Below are positions 1 to 12,021 of a stretch of 64,000 nt of DNA, one piece after another. Location of the stretch: the NCBI GenBank assembly GCA_018136815.1, contig CM030939.1:2721419-2785418 (forward strand). The letters are read 5' to 3'. The notes below the pieces were generated by a model, which worked only from the letters and a program-made list of their open reading frames with translations, had not been told where the DNA came from and ran no database searches. A program made the translations under genes and the position numbers. The stretch's first letter is position 1; the number at the start of each line of letters is the position of its first letter. The stretch is from Isochrysis galbana. Its lineage: Eukaryota > Haptophyta > Isochrysidales > Isochrysidaceae.

Positions 1-939
1 AGCAGGAAAGGAGGAAGGGATAGACCGGGAGCACGCATTGCTCTCACTCTTAACTTTGCCCACACGGCCCGCATGCCCGCATGCGCCCGTGCCTACCACC
101 CACACCCATGCCCATCCATGCATTCGACTCGGAATGTATAGTTGACGTTCGATAGCACAGTAACACGTCCGTTCTAAAAACTACAAACTACAGAAACTAG
201 GACCAAGTCCTAGAAATTCCAAAATCTATGGCCTAAAGCCTATTGCCATCGCTCTAGCGCTAGGAGCTAGGACCTCTGGCCACAATGCCTCCATAATAAG
301 AATCAGTAGCGCCGTTTTGTCGCATCCGCGAATCGGCACATCTACGTACGTACGGTTATAATTCTCTACTCTCTCTCTCTCTCGTTGTCGTTGGTCTTCG
401 GGGGTGCCAATGCAGGCTTCGTGTATACGGTGGATGGACCCCGTTGGGGATCTAGCTCCCTTGCTTGCGTAGAAGAGCGAAGAGCAAAGCTAAGGCGGAA
501 ATTGCGAATTGCCCGCGCCCTTCGCTCATTTCCCAAGCTCCAAGGGCCCTGCCCAAGTGGGCGGTGAATTTGCCTATCTCTGCGCACGCGATCCCCCCCC
601 CTAGTCCCGACAGTAGGGTTGAATTTGTGATCGCTTGCAATCCCCCCTAGACTCTCAAAAGCAAGTTTCACTTTGTCAGCACCGCTATCAACACTGGCGG
701 AGCGCGCTTATACACGGCGCTGCGCCTTCCTCCCTGGCAGCTCGAAATGAGGGAGCCCGCGCGCTCCTCCTACTCTCCAACGAGTCATTTGACCTCGTTC
801 CATACAAGTGGCAAGGACCCTGGCCAAGAGGCGCCTAGGGAAGCCCATTAGCCCTCCATCTAGCCTGAGCTCCTAAGAGAGAATAGACTCGGAGTACAGA
901 ATGCGTAGAATAGGCACAAAGCCGAGCCCCAATCAAGCT
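1..939. other. Left-edge intergenic DNA, no gene seen
   Basis: No reading frame here resembles a known family; the frames are short and overlap on both strands. A short CT dinucleotide run lies at about 368-383. The stretch follows the stop codon of the minus-strand GT77 gene and may hold its 3' untranslated end. Confidence 0.5.
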
Positions 940-3900
940 TCATTTGCTACAAGCTGGCAGTGGGTCGGGAGCATCAAATCCATAAACGCATGGAAAGAAA
1001 GGGTCCCCCGGCTTGCGCGGCTTGCAGCACTGAGAATAGCCCGGAACATTGGTTCCATCTTCGTAACAAAAAGGAGATCGTTGGTAGTGCAGTAAGCGTC
1101 GAGTCACCTGTGCGATAGACGTGGAAATATCGGGCATAGAAACTCAGCAACTAGTATTGCCAATCCTCTCGGCGACTTGATCACCGGCAGGCGACTTGAG
1201 CACGGAGTGTCGGGAATGGTGTTGGCAAAGCTGACCTTTTCGAAGCTTGCATTCTCAGCGGGGTCGACGAAGCCGCAAAATGCACCTACCGGATTCTCGA
1301 TCTCAAGAACTGGTGCCACTTCCGCACCCAATAGCTGTCTCGCCTCGATGTCACTCATCCCGTGCCTTACGCTCACTCGCCGGACTAGATCTGTCTGATT
1401 TCGACCATTGGTAAACCTTGGGTCCCGCAGAAAGCTTGTTTCGCGAATGGACACGCCTTTGACGCCCGCTTCAAACCTGCAATGCAGGAGACGGCCGAGA
1501 TACTTGGGGTTCGCACATCCCAAGGCCTCCGTACTCTTCACAAGACGTGTCAAAAAAGCACGCGGCTGTCATCGAAAGGACAAGGGCCACGTGACAAGCC
1601 AGGTGACGCACCATAGCGGTGTATCTAGAGCATGGTCCATTGGGCACTCGAATGGGAGACGCATTGTTTCTGCGCCTCCGACGCGGCAGCTCTTCATCTC
1701 TTTCCACATGAAATCGCAATAGCAGAGCATCCGAGGAAGAATGACACCGCGCCCCAGAGCTTTGGCAATACCCAGTAAGGCCTGCGGTGATAGGGGCCAA
1801 GCTGCGAGTTGGTCAAGATATAGCAAAAGGCGAGAATCAGGTGGGCACGCTTGCATGCGCGATTTTTCTGCCACGGATACCTCAACATGCATCGAGCGCT
1901 TCGAAGGAAATATGCAACTTCATCACCTGCAAGACTCGACTCCGATGCCTTGCCTCATCCAAGTGCATCTGTATGGCCTCCAAGGACATCACGTGCGGAT
2001 CAAGCTCTCGCACCGGAAGATTGGCAGATTCCACACTGGCGGCCAAGTACTTGCCACCGAAGTATCCTTCTTCTTCAACCAACCATAAACCTGCTTGCCG
2101 TAGGCGTTGCCGCTTTCCATAAGCAAAACTGGAACCTTCAGCAAACTGCAGGGGAAAGGCGGCAACATCGACACTCAGTCGTTGTTATCGAGCGGCATTC
2201 AAGCCCCATTGCGCACGTTCAGGCGGAGTGAAGTTGGGCACATCGCTTGGGCGGAAGGAGCGCACACAAGAGCAGCGCTTGAGAGAGTATGCCCACGCAG
2301 AAGTCATGAACACCCGAAAGCAGGCTCGGTACACTCACTTGGTACGTCATGTGGACAGAGACGGGCTGTGCGGCTCCTGGCAGCGTGTGTGCGTGCTGCA
2401 CGAAGTAGGTGTGGCCATTGAGGAATCGAGAGAGGGGCAGGATGCCAAGGAGCAATTGGCCATGGTCTCCATTTGTGGCAAGGAAGGCACGTGTGCGATT
2501 CACACGGCGGAGCGGCTTGGATTTCAGCAGCATGTTGAACGCATATTGGTCGCGCACACGCTTCTCCTACGACATGGAGGCCACGCCAAGATGAAGGGGC
2601 GAAGGGGCACGTTGCGAGCGGATTGCATCGAGATGAGGAGGTCAGGTGAGGGGATTAGGTCGACACGGCACTCGTTTGCCAGACACTTCAGACACGACGT
2701 TTGCTCACCTTGGCGTTAGCGATGCTCTCTCGCCAACGCTCCGCGAAGGCTAGAGTCTCGGGAGATGAGCGCATATACACCAAGCCTAAGGACGGGAAGA
2801 ATGCAAAGCGAGTGATGATTGGCTGTTGTCCGGATCACCAAACTTCGAGTTTGGACGGGGTGGCCGTGGAATGGTGCCGGCAGCACAAGCCATCCATGTG
2901 CGCGCAAGTAAAAAACTCTCAGTGGCAGTACCAACAAGCTCAAGTACGCCCATTCCACATCACTGAGCGCCCTTCCTGTGGCGCGTACCTGTGTTGAGGT
3001 CGCAGTGCAGCAATGGAGCCCGGGAATCTCCGGGAATGTCGATGCAATCGGTCGCTGCAGCAATGTGTACCTGATGCCATCCGGACACTGGGAATCGTCC
3101 CTCCCCGAAACAAATTGCCCATCAGCGTCAACTCGTTGACCAGATACTGAAGCTCAGGAACAAGATTGACCGCGGAGGCGTGGTGCAATCGGCAGGTGCG
3201 GGAAATCACACGCTTTTCTTCCGAACGGGGTACACAGAGTGGCTCACCATTTCGAACTCCGCTTCCCGGGCTAGAGGCCGGGGGTCTGAGAGAAACACGG
3301 CATCGGCGTCGCATGCCCAAACATTGAAACCGAAGGAGAGAAGCTCGCGGTAAAACCCCACCTTGTGATACCGAGGATATAGTGCACGTGAAATGAGTGC
3401 ACTGACATCTGATGCCAGCCATGGGCTGCTAATATCATTACAAGAATGTATCCCCACCTCAGCATGTGCTAGAACGTCCGTGCATGAGATGCAGCTTTGG
3501 AGAACGAAAAGTCAGCCGTGCCATCGCGTACCTTCAGCACGCTCATCTTCGGGTAGAGAGAGGGCCTAGAACGGAGATTTGTGCCTTTTGTCCCAGCGAG
3601 CTCCTTCGACACCTCCCCTCCTTGTATCTCGACGCAAGGCACATGTGCCTTGGCGCACGCAAGCATCATCGTCTCGTCTAGGGCTCCTATGAGAAGGTCC
3701 GATACCCTGTCCAAATAATGCACGCAGCGACAGCGAGGGATTTGAGGCTCGAACGTAGCGCTGCGGGTCGAACTATTTGAGTCTGGGAACAAGATAGCAA
3801 AGCTGCCGAGTATAAGTGCATGCTCAGCGAAAATACAGCGCGGTCGCTTTACCCTGCTTTTCGAGTCGTGGCCGCCCAGTTCAGCGCCATTGTAGCCACA

Positions 3901-5583
3901 GAACCGGTAGCAAATGTGACGAGGAGGTCCGAACCGGGCGGCAGCTTGCGAACACTGCTGGGAAGAGAGGGCCACGGGGCGCTCACCTACGAGCAACAAT
4001 CCCCACAAGGTTGAAACGAACGAGCGCCCCAACAGCTGCAGGACTTTGGCACGGGCTTCCGTGCGGCGGTGGATGGTGGGCGCTCGCGAGCTGCAGTCAA
4101 GCCAGCCCCGCGACAGGGTGTGATCGGGAAGAGTGACTTGGCTCCCTCAGTCATAACGGCAGAAAGGGCGACAGCAGGAAGGGCGAGAGCAAGGAGCATC
4201 ATGGGGCCGGTTGAAAGAGGCGGAGGGCAATGGGCGCCCACATTGTGCTTCTCGGCCACGCCCAAGTTCTCGAAGTTTAGGACTGTGCCCACACCTCCAT
4301 GGTAGTGAGTACACCTTGGAAGGCCAGCTCCATGGCCAGACGTCGAGGTAGCAGCAGGCACTGAGTGCGCTGAGAAGAGGGCTGAGAGTTGCGCACCGAA
4401 AAGATGCGCCTGATGCACATCATCATGTGGTGGCTCCCAGCCACAGAAAGATTTGGCAGGCCGTTCCACCTCAAGGAGGACGGTGGAGCCGTAGTCTCGC
4501 AGCGCATACTTCAGCTCATTGGCAGAGAGCCCGTCAGGCATTGAGACACGCATGTGAGAGCTGAGACAGCGTGTGGTTGGAGGGAAAAGACTCGTGACAT
4601 GTCGAAGATGCATAGTGAGGGCTTGGCTGGAGAAGGCCATCAATGCTTTGCATGAGCAGTTTCGGACAAGACGACGCAGTTGGGCTCCTGGAATCTACGC
4701 CAGGCCCAAAGAGCATGGCAAGGCCTTGAGCAGCGACTTCGAGCTATTTCCTCGGTGCATGCCCACCTTTTGATCGACATGGGCAGATCGTTGTCCAAGA
4801 ACGACGCCGGCCTAACGTGCACCCCCGCGAGACGCCAAGTAGAAGCAGCAGCATGCCAGGCGTCAATGTTCAATACTTCTCGAACGCTTGGCTTCAAAGA
4901 GCACCCAAATATGGGCTCACCGACTTCTTGTGGGTCGGCGCATACAGCCAGTCGCCCGCGAGTACCTGCCTGACCGCTTGCGCTGCCCTCTTGCCCAAGA
5001 GCAGCAGACCCTGTGCGACGCACCATGCATTTGCACGCCGCCATCGGCAAAATCAGCGTCCGGTTTTCGATGAGCGCCATTGCCAGCAAGCTCTTGAACA
5101 GCGCATGCGTACGCTGAGGATTTTCTGCCTCTTGAGCGTCGTATTTCGCCATCAAAAAGCGACTTCCGTACCATTCTGACACACCAACTACATCCAGGCC
5201 ACTGGGGTCCCATCTGGTGAGAAACCCGATGCATGTGAATGATAGCAAGGCGCAGGGCGAGCGTTGGTGAGGGAGGCCGACGCACCCACCCTTGACGTTG
5301 GTCGAGCACGCAGCACCTCGTGGACTCTTTCGACGTCGCTCTCCGTGAGGGGCCTTGAGGACGCGTGACTCTGCAGCACTGACAAGGCGGAGGAAGCTTC
5401 TGCGCTCTCTGCTCTTCTCTGCTCGCTGGCGAGGAGGTCAGTGGCGGGGAGGAAGTCGGGCCGGCGAGTGAGGAGGTGTAGGCCCTCCAGGTTCGAGATG
5501 CCAGCGTGCGCCAGCAGCACGAGCGCCGTGAGCGCGAGGAAGGCAGCGGCCGACCGGCGGCGGCCGACGAGCCTCCTCGCCAT
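940..5583 (-). CDS. GT77-like glycosyltransferase, multi-exon
   Basis: Probably a Golgi type II glycosyltransferase related to the plant XEG113/RRA arabinosyltransferases. The ATG at 5583 opens an Arg-rich cytosolic tail and a hydrophobic anchor (AAFLALTALVLLAHAGI). Approximate coding blocks follow: about 5215-4650 (ALIENRTLILP), 4560-4270, 3800-3520 (RVSDLLIGALDETMM), 3390-3260 with the nucleotide-sugar motif FGFNVWACDADAVFLSDP (its DxD is the expected metal site), 2560-2330 (FLNGHTYFVQHA), 2080-1880, 1860-1600 (GRGVILPRMLCYCD, LPFECPMDH) and 1500-1185. The last exon, 1107-940, follows a 77-bp GT-AG intron in phase 0 and encodes a Cys-rich tail. Family features are seen along the whole length; most internal splice sites were not fixed. 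The sugar donor and acceptor cannot be told from sequence. Two separate 'R-x-(V/L)-I-L-P' modules, one before and one after the catalytic block, are unusual. Confidence 0.72.
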
Positions 5584-5965
5584 CGGCCGGCGGCCCACAC
5601 AAGATGGCCTTTAAACGAACGGATACTAGGAGTACTACTCTACATGAAATAGCAAGAGAACGAGAGAGAGAGCGCGCGAAGGAGAGAGGGGTCACTGAGA
5701 AAAAACAGTGTGAAAAAGATACAATTCTACCAGTACGAGTACTACTAGTAGTAATTTTCTCGAGAGTTCACAGGCTGCTCTAGGGACCCCCTGTCTCGGA
5801 GTGTGTGTCATATGTATTAGAGTAGAGTTTTCTTGTCCGTGCTTGTTTAGGCCTAGTGCTGAGTGCTGAGGCTGAGGGACCGTAGCCCTCGACGGCAACT
5901 CAACTCAGCCCATACCCCTACCCCGCGACTAATACCGACTAAGAAAATTATGCATCATGCAGCAT

Positions 5966-6200
5966 GCAACTGGGAATATGGGCCCCAGCGCTGAGCCGCC
6001 GGCCAATGCTGCACGCAGACGCAGGTGAAGGCGCGGTTGAAGATGTCCCCGCCGGCCCTGCAGACCTGCAGAGACTCAGGCAGAGCCCGGAGGCGGGCGT
6101 GCGGGCGTGCGGGGCATCAGAGCGCCTCAGCCTCAGCATGCACGTGCAATCATGGCCGCGGCGGGGACTCGTTCCAAAGCCGAAGATTTAGCATTCCGCC
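5966..6200. repeat. Dispersed repeat R1, copy 1
   Basis: About 235 bp that align in the same orientation with 26833-27074. Both open with gcaactgggaatatgggcc, share gaagatgtccccgc and cagagcgcctcagcctcag in the middle, and end with ccgaagattta followed by gc(a/g)ttccgc. Identity by eye is around 80% with small insertions. No coding frame is conserved between the copies. Confidence 0.75.
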
Positions 6201-6714
6201 TTCCCAGGGTTGCGGGAGTACTGCAGCGACCAATGGCCAGATGTTGCTGGCACAGCAGAGGTCGCCGTCGCCGTTCGCGCGCCAGAGATGGCACTGATAG
6301 CTGAGCCGGAGCCAGGCATCCGCCGACTGGGCTCCTTCAGAAGTCGACGGCTCAGTGTCCCGCACTCCCAGTGTTTGTTAGAGCAAGGCTGATCTCACTC
6401 TTGGAGATTGCGTGCGAGGGCGCGCTGGCAGCTATTACACGAATATTCATGCCTACAGCCTTCAGGCCAGGATTTCGGAATTTTTTTTCGAAATTTGGGC
6501 TCATTTTCCGAACGTCGATTTCATTCGAAATTTCGCGAAATTTGGGCCGTCTAAGGGACATGGACACAATACTAGGGGGGGGGCGGGGGTCGATGGGCAA
6601 TAAATACAATTGGGGGTTGGGGGGGGGGGGGCGGGAATGACTGGCGAGAAATTCCCGACGCGTGACGCGCGGCAAAACGTAAAACCGCGGCTTTTCACGT
6701 ATCCTCCATCATGA

Positions 6715-6747
6715 GTTGGAGTTGGAGTTGGAGTTGGTGGTTGGTGG
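6715..6747. repeat. Hexamer microsatellite (gttgga)n
   Basis: Three perfect gttgga units followed by degenerate gttggtg units. Simple-sequence repeat with no gene context. Confidence 0.85.
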
Positions 6748-8139
6748 AGGGCAAACCACTCTCAGCTTCCAGTTTGGTCGCGAGCCGCCGGCATTTCTTT
6801 TGCTTTGTCACCTACCTTCCGCTATTCGTGTTTTCGTTATTGATATAGAAGTGCATGTTTGGTTGGAGACGTGCAAATGAATTCGTTGTCTGATCAGCTC
6901 CAGTGTGCGTGCGCATTGATGCTCCGGTACAACCAACGTGACACGTGAATGATGACAAGTGAGGTCTGACTCGTGGCTTGTGGATTTTGTTTACCAGAGC
7001 GCTCAATCAATCACAATTACAAATTAATAAATGACTGAATCAGAGTCAAAGTCATGTATGTAGGTATAATAGGTAATAGATATCTCACATCTTAATACTT
7101 AAACTTAACACTAACAATTCGTATTAATTAAATAGTTAATAGTAGATATAGCGTATATTCGATCGGCGTAGGCGTAGTAAGTAGTAACAGTCCACACTAC
7201 ACGAGCACACGTGTACACGTGAGCGCAACTCCACAAGTTCAAGTTCGCCGCGAAATATTGTCGAAATTTGGGTGGGGAAACGCGAAATATTGGATATTGG
7301 CGAAATATCGAACGAATAAATTTGGGCAGGTCTCAAACGAAAAAATTCTGGCCTGTCCCTACCTCGCGCACTTGGCACCGTGTGATTTTGCCCCCCTTCC
7401 CTCCCCCAACTCACCCTCACTCATTTAGTATCTAGTGGGCCCGTCCGGTACGACGAGTAACGAGTAATTGAGTAAGTACTACTTGTAAGTAGAAGTAGGT
7501 TGCTAGATTGTAGACTGTAATGTATTGCTGTCGCGCATCGCGCACACCGGACAGCACTCGTCGCAATCCAAAACTTTCTTCTTTCTTCCTCTCTCCTCTC
7601 TTCCTCCCATGCACACATGCACATCAAGTTCTTGCAGGCAAAGTCCAAAGGAATTCAAGATTTCGACGACACCATATCCCAGTCCCCGAACCTCCTAGTC
7701 TAGCGGGAGCTTGGTTGGGGATCAGAAGATCGCCGCATCCAAACTGACGAGAAAAGTCCACGCGCGTGCGGATTCCCCGGCGCGGCTCTCAGCACGTCGG
7801 TCTCTGATGAAGCCCATCAAGTATAGACGTGGTGATTATGGTTGATGGCCAGTACTCTATCCTCTTTGTGGCGGCCGCCTAGGCGCCACCAACTGCCACG
7901 CGCACATTGGGCGTTGGGCGTTGTCCTGCTGTGCGCGCGGCGCCGCGGAGCGGAGAGGCGTGGTCGCCGATCTCCCGTTTTGCTGTGCGGCGCGGACGGC
8001 GCACAGTCCTTGTTCTCTTGTTCCACTAAGTGAGCACAAGAGATCGAAGATCCGAATCCTGCCACGCAGATGCAGCTGCATCCCGACTCGCGCGGCGGAA
8101 TCCGCTCGCCCGCTCGCTCTCTCACGGCTGACGGCTCTG

Positions 8140-9801
8140 ATGGAGCACGCGCTCGGCACGCCGGCTTACCAGCACGACGGCGCGCAGAGCGATGCGCATC
8201 ACGCGAGGCTGCGACCAAAGAAGAGGCCACGGCCCACAGACAAGGACGACTTGCAGGCCACAATGGCAGAGCAGATCTTTGAGTCAGGCAGCCTGCACAT
8301 CTCCACCAGGGAAGGTGATGAGGAGGATCTGCTGGTATGCATGAGCCCGGGTACCTTGTCGTACACGAGCAGCGACTGCTCATTCTCGACACCGCCGACG
8401 CGGACTCCAAGTTGCACCGACACCACTGTAACTGCACTATCCAACGTCGACGATCAGCAGCAAGCCAGCACCAAGTCAGGTGGCAAGACCCCGGCCAAGA
8501 GCACGACTTCGAGCCGCAAGTGCATCATCTGTGGCACTCACACGACGCCAAAGTGGCGCGGCCCACGGGGAAACGTCTGCAACGCCTGCGGCCTCGCTGA
8601 GCGAAAAAAGCGCTCGATGGGAAAAACATATGCCGAATCAACGGCGCCAAGGCCACCTGTCGCCAAGAATTCAAGTCGCCGGCCCGGGAGTCGGCGCAAA
8701 TGCAAGCCGTCGTCACCTTCTCTCGCGGAAACCTCGCCTTACCCTGTCCTGATCGTGCGCGACTCCAAGGAGTCGGCCGAGGTCCCGGCTCACGCATACA
8801 ATTCGCCAGAGCGCAGCTCGTCATCACGCATGAGCGCGCTGCGAGACAACAAGAGCACGGCTATACCACCGGATGCCCAGCTCGGCTCCCACCCACGCGC
8901 CAAGGTGGTGCGCAATCAGCCGTGCTATGCGCATCTAGCTCAAAGTGTGAAACTTCGCAGTAGCTTCCACGCGACACCGCGCGTCAGCGTCAGCCTCTCG
9001 CGTGCTAGCAAGACGAAGAATCCGCCTGGGCGCTTCCACGACAGATGCTGCCCGATGCAGCGTTCTCTTCATGCAGACAACCTGACGTCGTCGAATTCCC
9101 GGGGAACACAATCCCCTATATCAGGAGAGGAAGTTGACGTAGATTTGGACGATTTGAACAGTGTCTGTCTCGCAGACGAGCTGGCTGACTTTGATCTTAG
9201 CTGTGATCTACTGCTAGGCACCGAGGAGATTGAGTCGGCTCTCCAAGTCAAAGACGACTTGAGCGCCGCTGCCATGCGCGATTTCCCGCAATATCAATTG
9301 TATCCGATCCCAATTTTTGTGCGCGCTCCGCAAGCCGGGAGCGGCATCGCAGGGCGCCCTGCTACCCCTACATTCAATATCCCTGCCAACTTGGTCACCT
9401 CTCCCCTAGTTTCGCAGTACGTCCACATGTCTGCAGAGAAGGCACACTGTACCAAGGGACCAAATCAGGCCGCAATGCCTCGGGAACCGCACCGCGGCAA
9501 ACCTCCTCATTTCCCCTCTAGCAGTATGCCAACGCATTGCTTCATCCAGCATCAAGCAATGGCGGACCCTAACGCCGCAACCGGCCAGAATACCACTCCC
9601 GCCAATTCATGGGAATACCGTTCGTCCTGGCCCCCATTCGAGAATCAGCCAATGCCCATTGCTCCCCTCAATGCATCGTGCCCGTCCTTCTTCGGCGCAC
9701 GTGTGGAAGATGATGGCAGTAGGTGCTGCACGACGGACGAACATTTGTTCGCTGATGATGTTGCAGCTTTCATCCAGATCCCCGACGTCATGACGGCATA
9801 A
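8140..9801 (+). CDS. GATA-type zinc-finger transcription factor
   Basis: A single open frame of 553 aa from the ATG at 8140; the frame is open further upstream but contains no earlier ATG. A GATA finger spans about residues 128-150: CIICG, TTPKWRGP, NVCNACGL. Cysteines are C128, C131, C147 and C150, and the TPxWR and CNACGL signatures match family members that bind GATA sites in nuclear DNA. A basic segment follows (ERKKRS, then RRPGSRRKCKP). The rest is low-complexity Ser/Pro-rich sequence with an acidic patch near residues 328-370 (EEVDVDLDDL) that could be an activation region. The spacing between Cys pairs is 15 residues, shorter than the usual 17-18. No intron is needed. Target genes are unknown. 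Confidence 0.85.
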   Translation: MEHALGTPAYQHDGAQSDAHHARLRPKKRPRPTDKDDLQATMAEQIFESGSLHISTREGDEEDLLVCMSPGTLSYTSSDCSFSTPPTRTPSCTDTTVTALSNVDDQQQASTKSGGKTPAKSTTSSRKCIICGTHTTPKWRGPRGNVCNACGLAERKKRSMGKTYAESTAPRPPVAKNSSRRPGSRRKCKPSSPSLAETSPYPVLIVRDSKESAEVPAHAYNSPERSSSSRMSALRDNKSTAIPPDAQLGSHPRAKVVRNQPCYAHLAQSVKLRSSFHATPRVSVSLSRASKTKNPPGRFHDRCCPMQRSLHADNLTSSNSRGTQSPISGEEVDVDLDDLNSVCLADELADFDLSCDLLLGTEEIESALQVKDDLSAAAMRDFPQYQLYPIPIFVRAPQAGSGIAGRPATPTFNIPANLVTSPLVSQYVHMSAEKAHCTKGPNQAAMPREPHRGKPPHFPSSSMPTHCFIQHQAMADPNAATGQNTTPANSWEYRSSWPPFENQPMPIAPLNASCPSFFGARVEDDGSRCCTTDEHLFADDVAAFIQIPDVMTA

Positions 9802-12021
9802 GAGTTGTGCTTGCAGATTCAGCATGGCCGACATCCTCACGCCAATGTAGTTGATTGGGCGTCAGCAGAAAGATGAGAGCAAAAAAGGCACTGATACGAT
9901 ATTCGTGTGGCAATTGTCCATTCTCTCGATAATGCTCCTGCTTCTCTTGCGCAGCATCACATGTTTACGTGCTTGTCTCCAATACGTGACCAACATTCGG
10001 CGAGGGCAGTGGATAAATCTCCAATGTGAGCAAGACCAAGTGAACGGTGAGCGTGAGCAAGCCTTCTTCTATAACTGTTCGGAGCCTTGTGCGACTTCCT
10101 GGCCCGCATGGCTGCAGCGTGTTGCTATGCCATTGATGTGGTCATCGCCACTGTCCCATACTCACAAGTTGACGAAGCGCGCCGTATACAAGTTCTTCTT
10201 TACGGTGCTCTAGCTCTAGTCTCTACTGCTGAGCCATTGTCTAATTTGCTGTTCGAGCTCATAGCAACGATACCGCTCCTTGTCACTTAACTGTTCGTTA
10301 GTCCTTTAACAAAGTGCTGACTGGAAGCTCAATGGCTTTGCGACCTCTTGCTCTTGTTGTTGAACGCCGTATCACTTCTTGTCCCTTGCTGTACATCCGA
10401 CCACGTCCCTACACATCGCTGCGAAGACCGTACTTCTTGTCTTGTTCACTGAGTATTTTTCGTTATCACGTGGTGCATAATTGCGGCGATTAGCTGCTGC
10501 GATGTGAGTGCTACCATGATGGTTGGCTTTCTCTCTCTTGCAACTTGTTCTTTCCTCGCTTGTCATTCGTTTCTTGATGAGCACAGTGCATTGTCTTTCT
10601 TAGCTAAATATTTGTGAGGCCACCGTCGCCACTGGAGGCACGAGGCGTGTTTGTTAAGGCGGCGCAACATGTGCACACGCGTGTGCGCAAGTAATGGCTT
10701 GTACGGCACGATTGATTGTGATACGCAGTGTAGCGCGGTATGATGGATGATGCATGCGACCGATCACTTACGTGTTCCTTTGTCTACTGCCTTTTGTGAT
10801 TGTGTACTGAGTACTGACAACGCTTCTGTGTGATCGTTCATTACAATGGTTACTAAGCGCAAATGTGGTCGAAAAGCATCCACTAAGTTCATACTAATAC
10901 TAAGTTCACATGGGGGAGGCGTCTCGTGCCCTCCTCCTGGGCTCCGACTCCCCTCCTAGAGGCCCGTTGGCCAACCAGCTCAGGCTCTGCCTCCTAGCAT
11001 GAGCTGAGCACTCACCAGTCACCAGGCTGACCTAGACACCTAGTGGCTAGTGGGTGCGGGTCGGGAGACGCACTCCTAAGCCCGCATGGGCCAGCACTCG
11101 TACTCACCCTTCACGACGGAGGATTTCGCATTGGGCAATGGGGGGGTGTTAGAATATTCATGTCTATGCTAGTGCTGAGGTCAAGTCTACTTGTATAAGT
11201 GGGGGTCATATGGGGGCCTCGCGCCCCCCTCACTCCATCGCGGACACCCACCGGGGGGGCGCCGTACAATCAACCCTAGCCCCTGCCCTTTGGCAGGGGC
11301 GGGGCACTCATCATAGGACGGTCAAACAGAGTACAGAGCTTTTTAATTGGGGGTCAAAAATGACCATCTCAGAATGGAGGAAATGTGAATTTGAGCCCTC
11401 GTCCTGTGACGAGCAGCGGATTCTCTACGACGCCGTCTACGCCCACTGCCCCCATAGAAACGTTTGCATCTAGGGACACATTTTTGGGAGTGGTGATATG
11501 GCCAATGAGGCAAAGTTGAGGTGTAGAATTGTATATATTTTAAAATAGACAAGAGGTGAAAAAAATAGGTGATAGGTGAGGGGGTAAAAAAGGGGGGGAA
11601 CCTCAAGTTGCACCCTCTTGAGTCGCCCGACGTAGGTCGGTTCGCCTCACCGGTCACTAGTCACTGGGTTTTCCCTCCTTGTAACTTGTGGGGAGTTAGA
11701 ATGGGAGCCGGGGGTCTGCGAGGGGGGAGATTTGAAGGTTGAAGGGGTGCATATACGTATGTATTTGTGGCATGAGCTCACGTCCAGGCGTAGGCGTACG
11801 GGCAGGTGCGTTGAGGGGTGTCGTGATAGTACCGGGCACTTACGCTCAGTTATATTATTATAATTAATCCTAGTGCTAAGGTTCCGTAGGCCTCATCGGC
11901 AACGGAGCCCCTACCTCGAGATGGGCATGTGTATGTAGCTAGAAATGCATGCGCTAACATCATGCTCCACAAGTCTATAATTAGAAACTGAATCCGCGGG
12001 GCCTTCACAGCCGGTGGCGCG
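9802..12021. other. Intergenic, one dispersed repeat, no gene seen
   Basis: The frames are short and unconserved. A copy of dispersed repeat R2 lies at 11187-11300. The remainder is unremarkable sequence, with T-rich text after the GATA stop codon that may be its 3' untranslated region. Confidence 0.45.
11187..11300. repeat. Dispersed repeat R2, copy 1
   Basis: About 114 bp matching 27083-27194 in direct orientation. Shared blocks include gagtggggg-like starts, gggggcctcgcgcccccct, ccatcgcggacaccc and gtacaatcaaccc. It contains a GC-rich inverted repeat (gggggcctcgcgccccc), able to form a hairpin. Confidence 0.75.

Larger units (their letters stand above)
5584..8139. other. Intergenic, repeats and AT-rich islands
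   Basis: No gene recognised. A purine-rich stretch at about 5650-5700 lies just upstream of the GT77 start. A dispersed repeat fills 5966-6200. Around 6475-6545 and 7245-7345 lie AT-rich islands that share motifs such as cgaaatttggg, perhaps remnants of one repeat family. A pyrimidine-rich run at 7575-7610 precedes the GATA gene. Confidence 0.45.

Noticed and set aside
1104-1553. Frame reading through to a stop at 1104 as the GT77 C-terminus
   Set aside because: A GT-AG intron (1108-1184) in phase 0 leads to a Cys-rich final exon ending at 940, a better fit.
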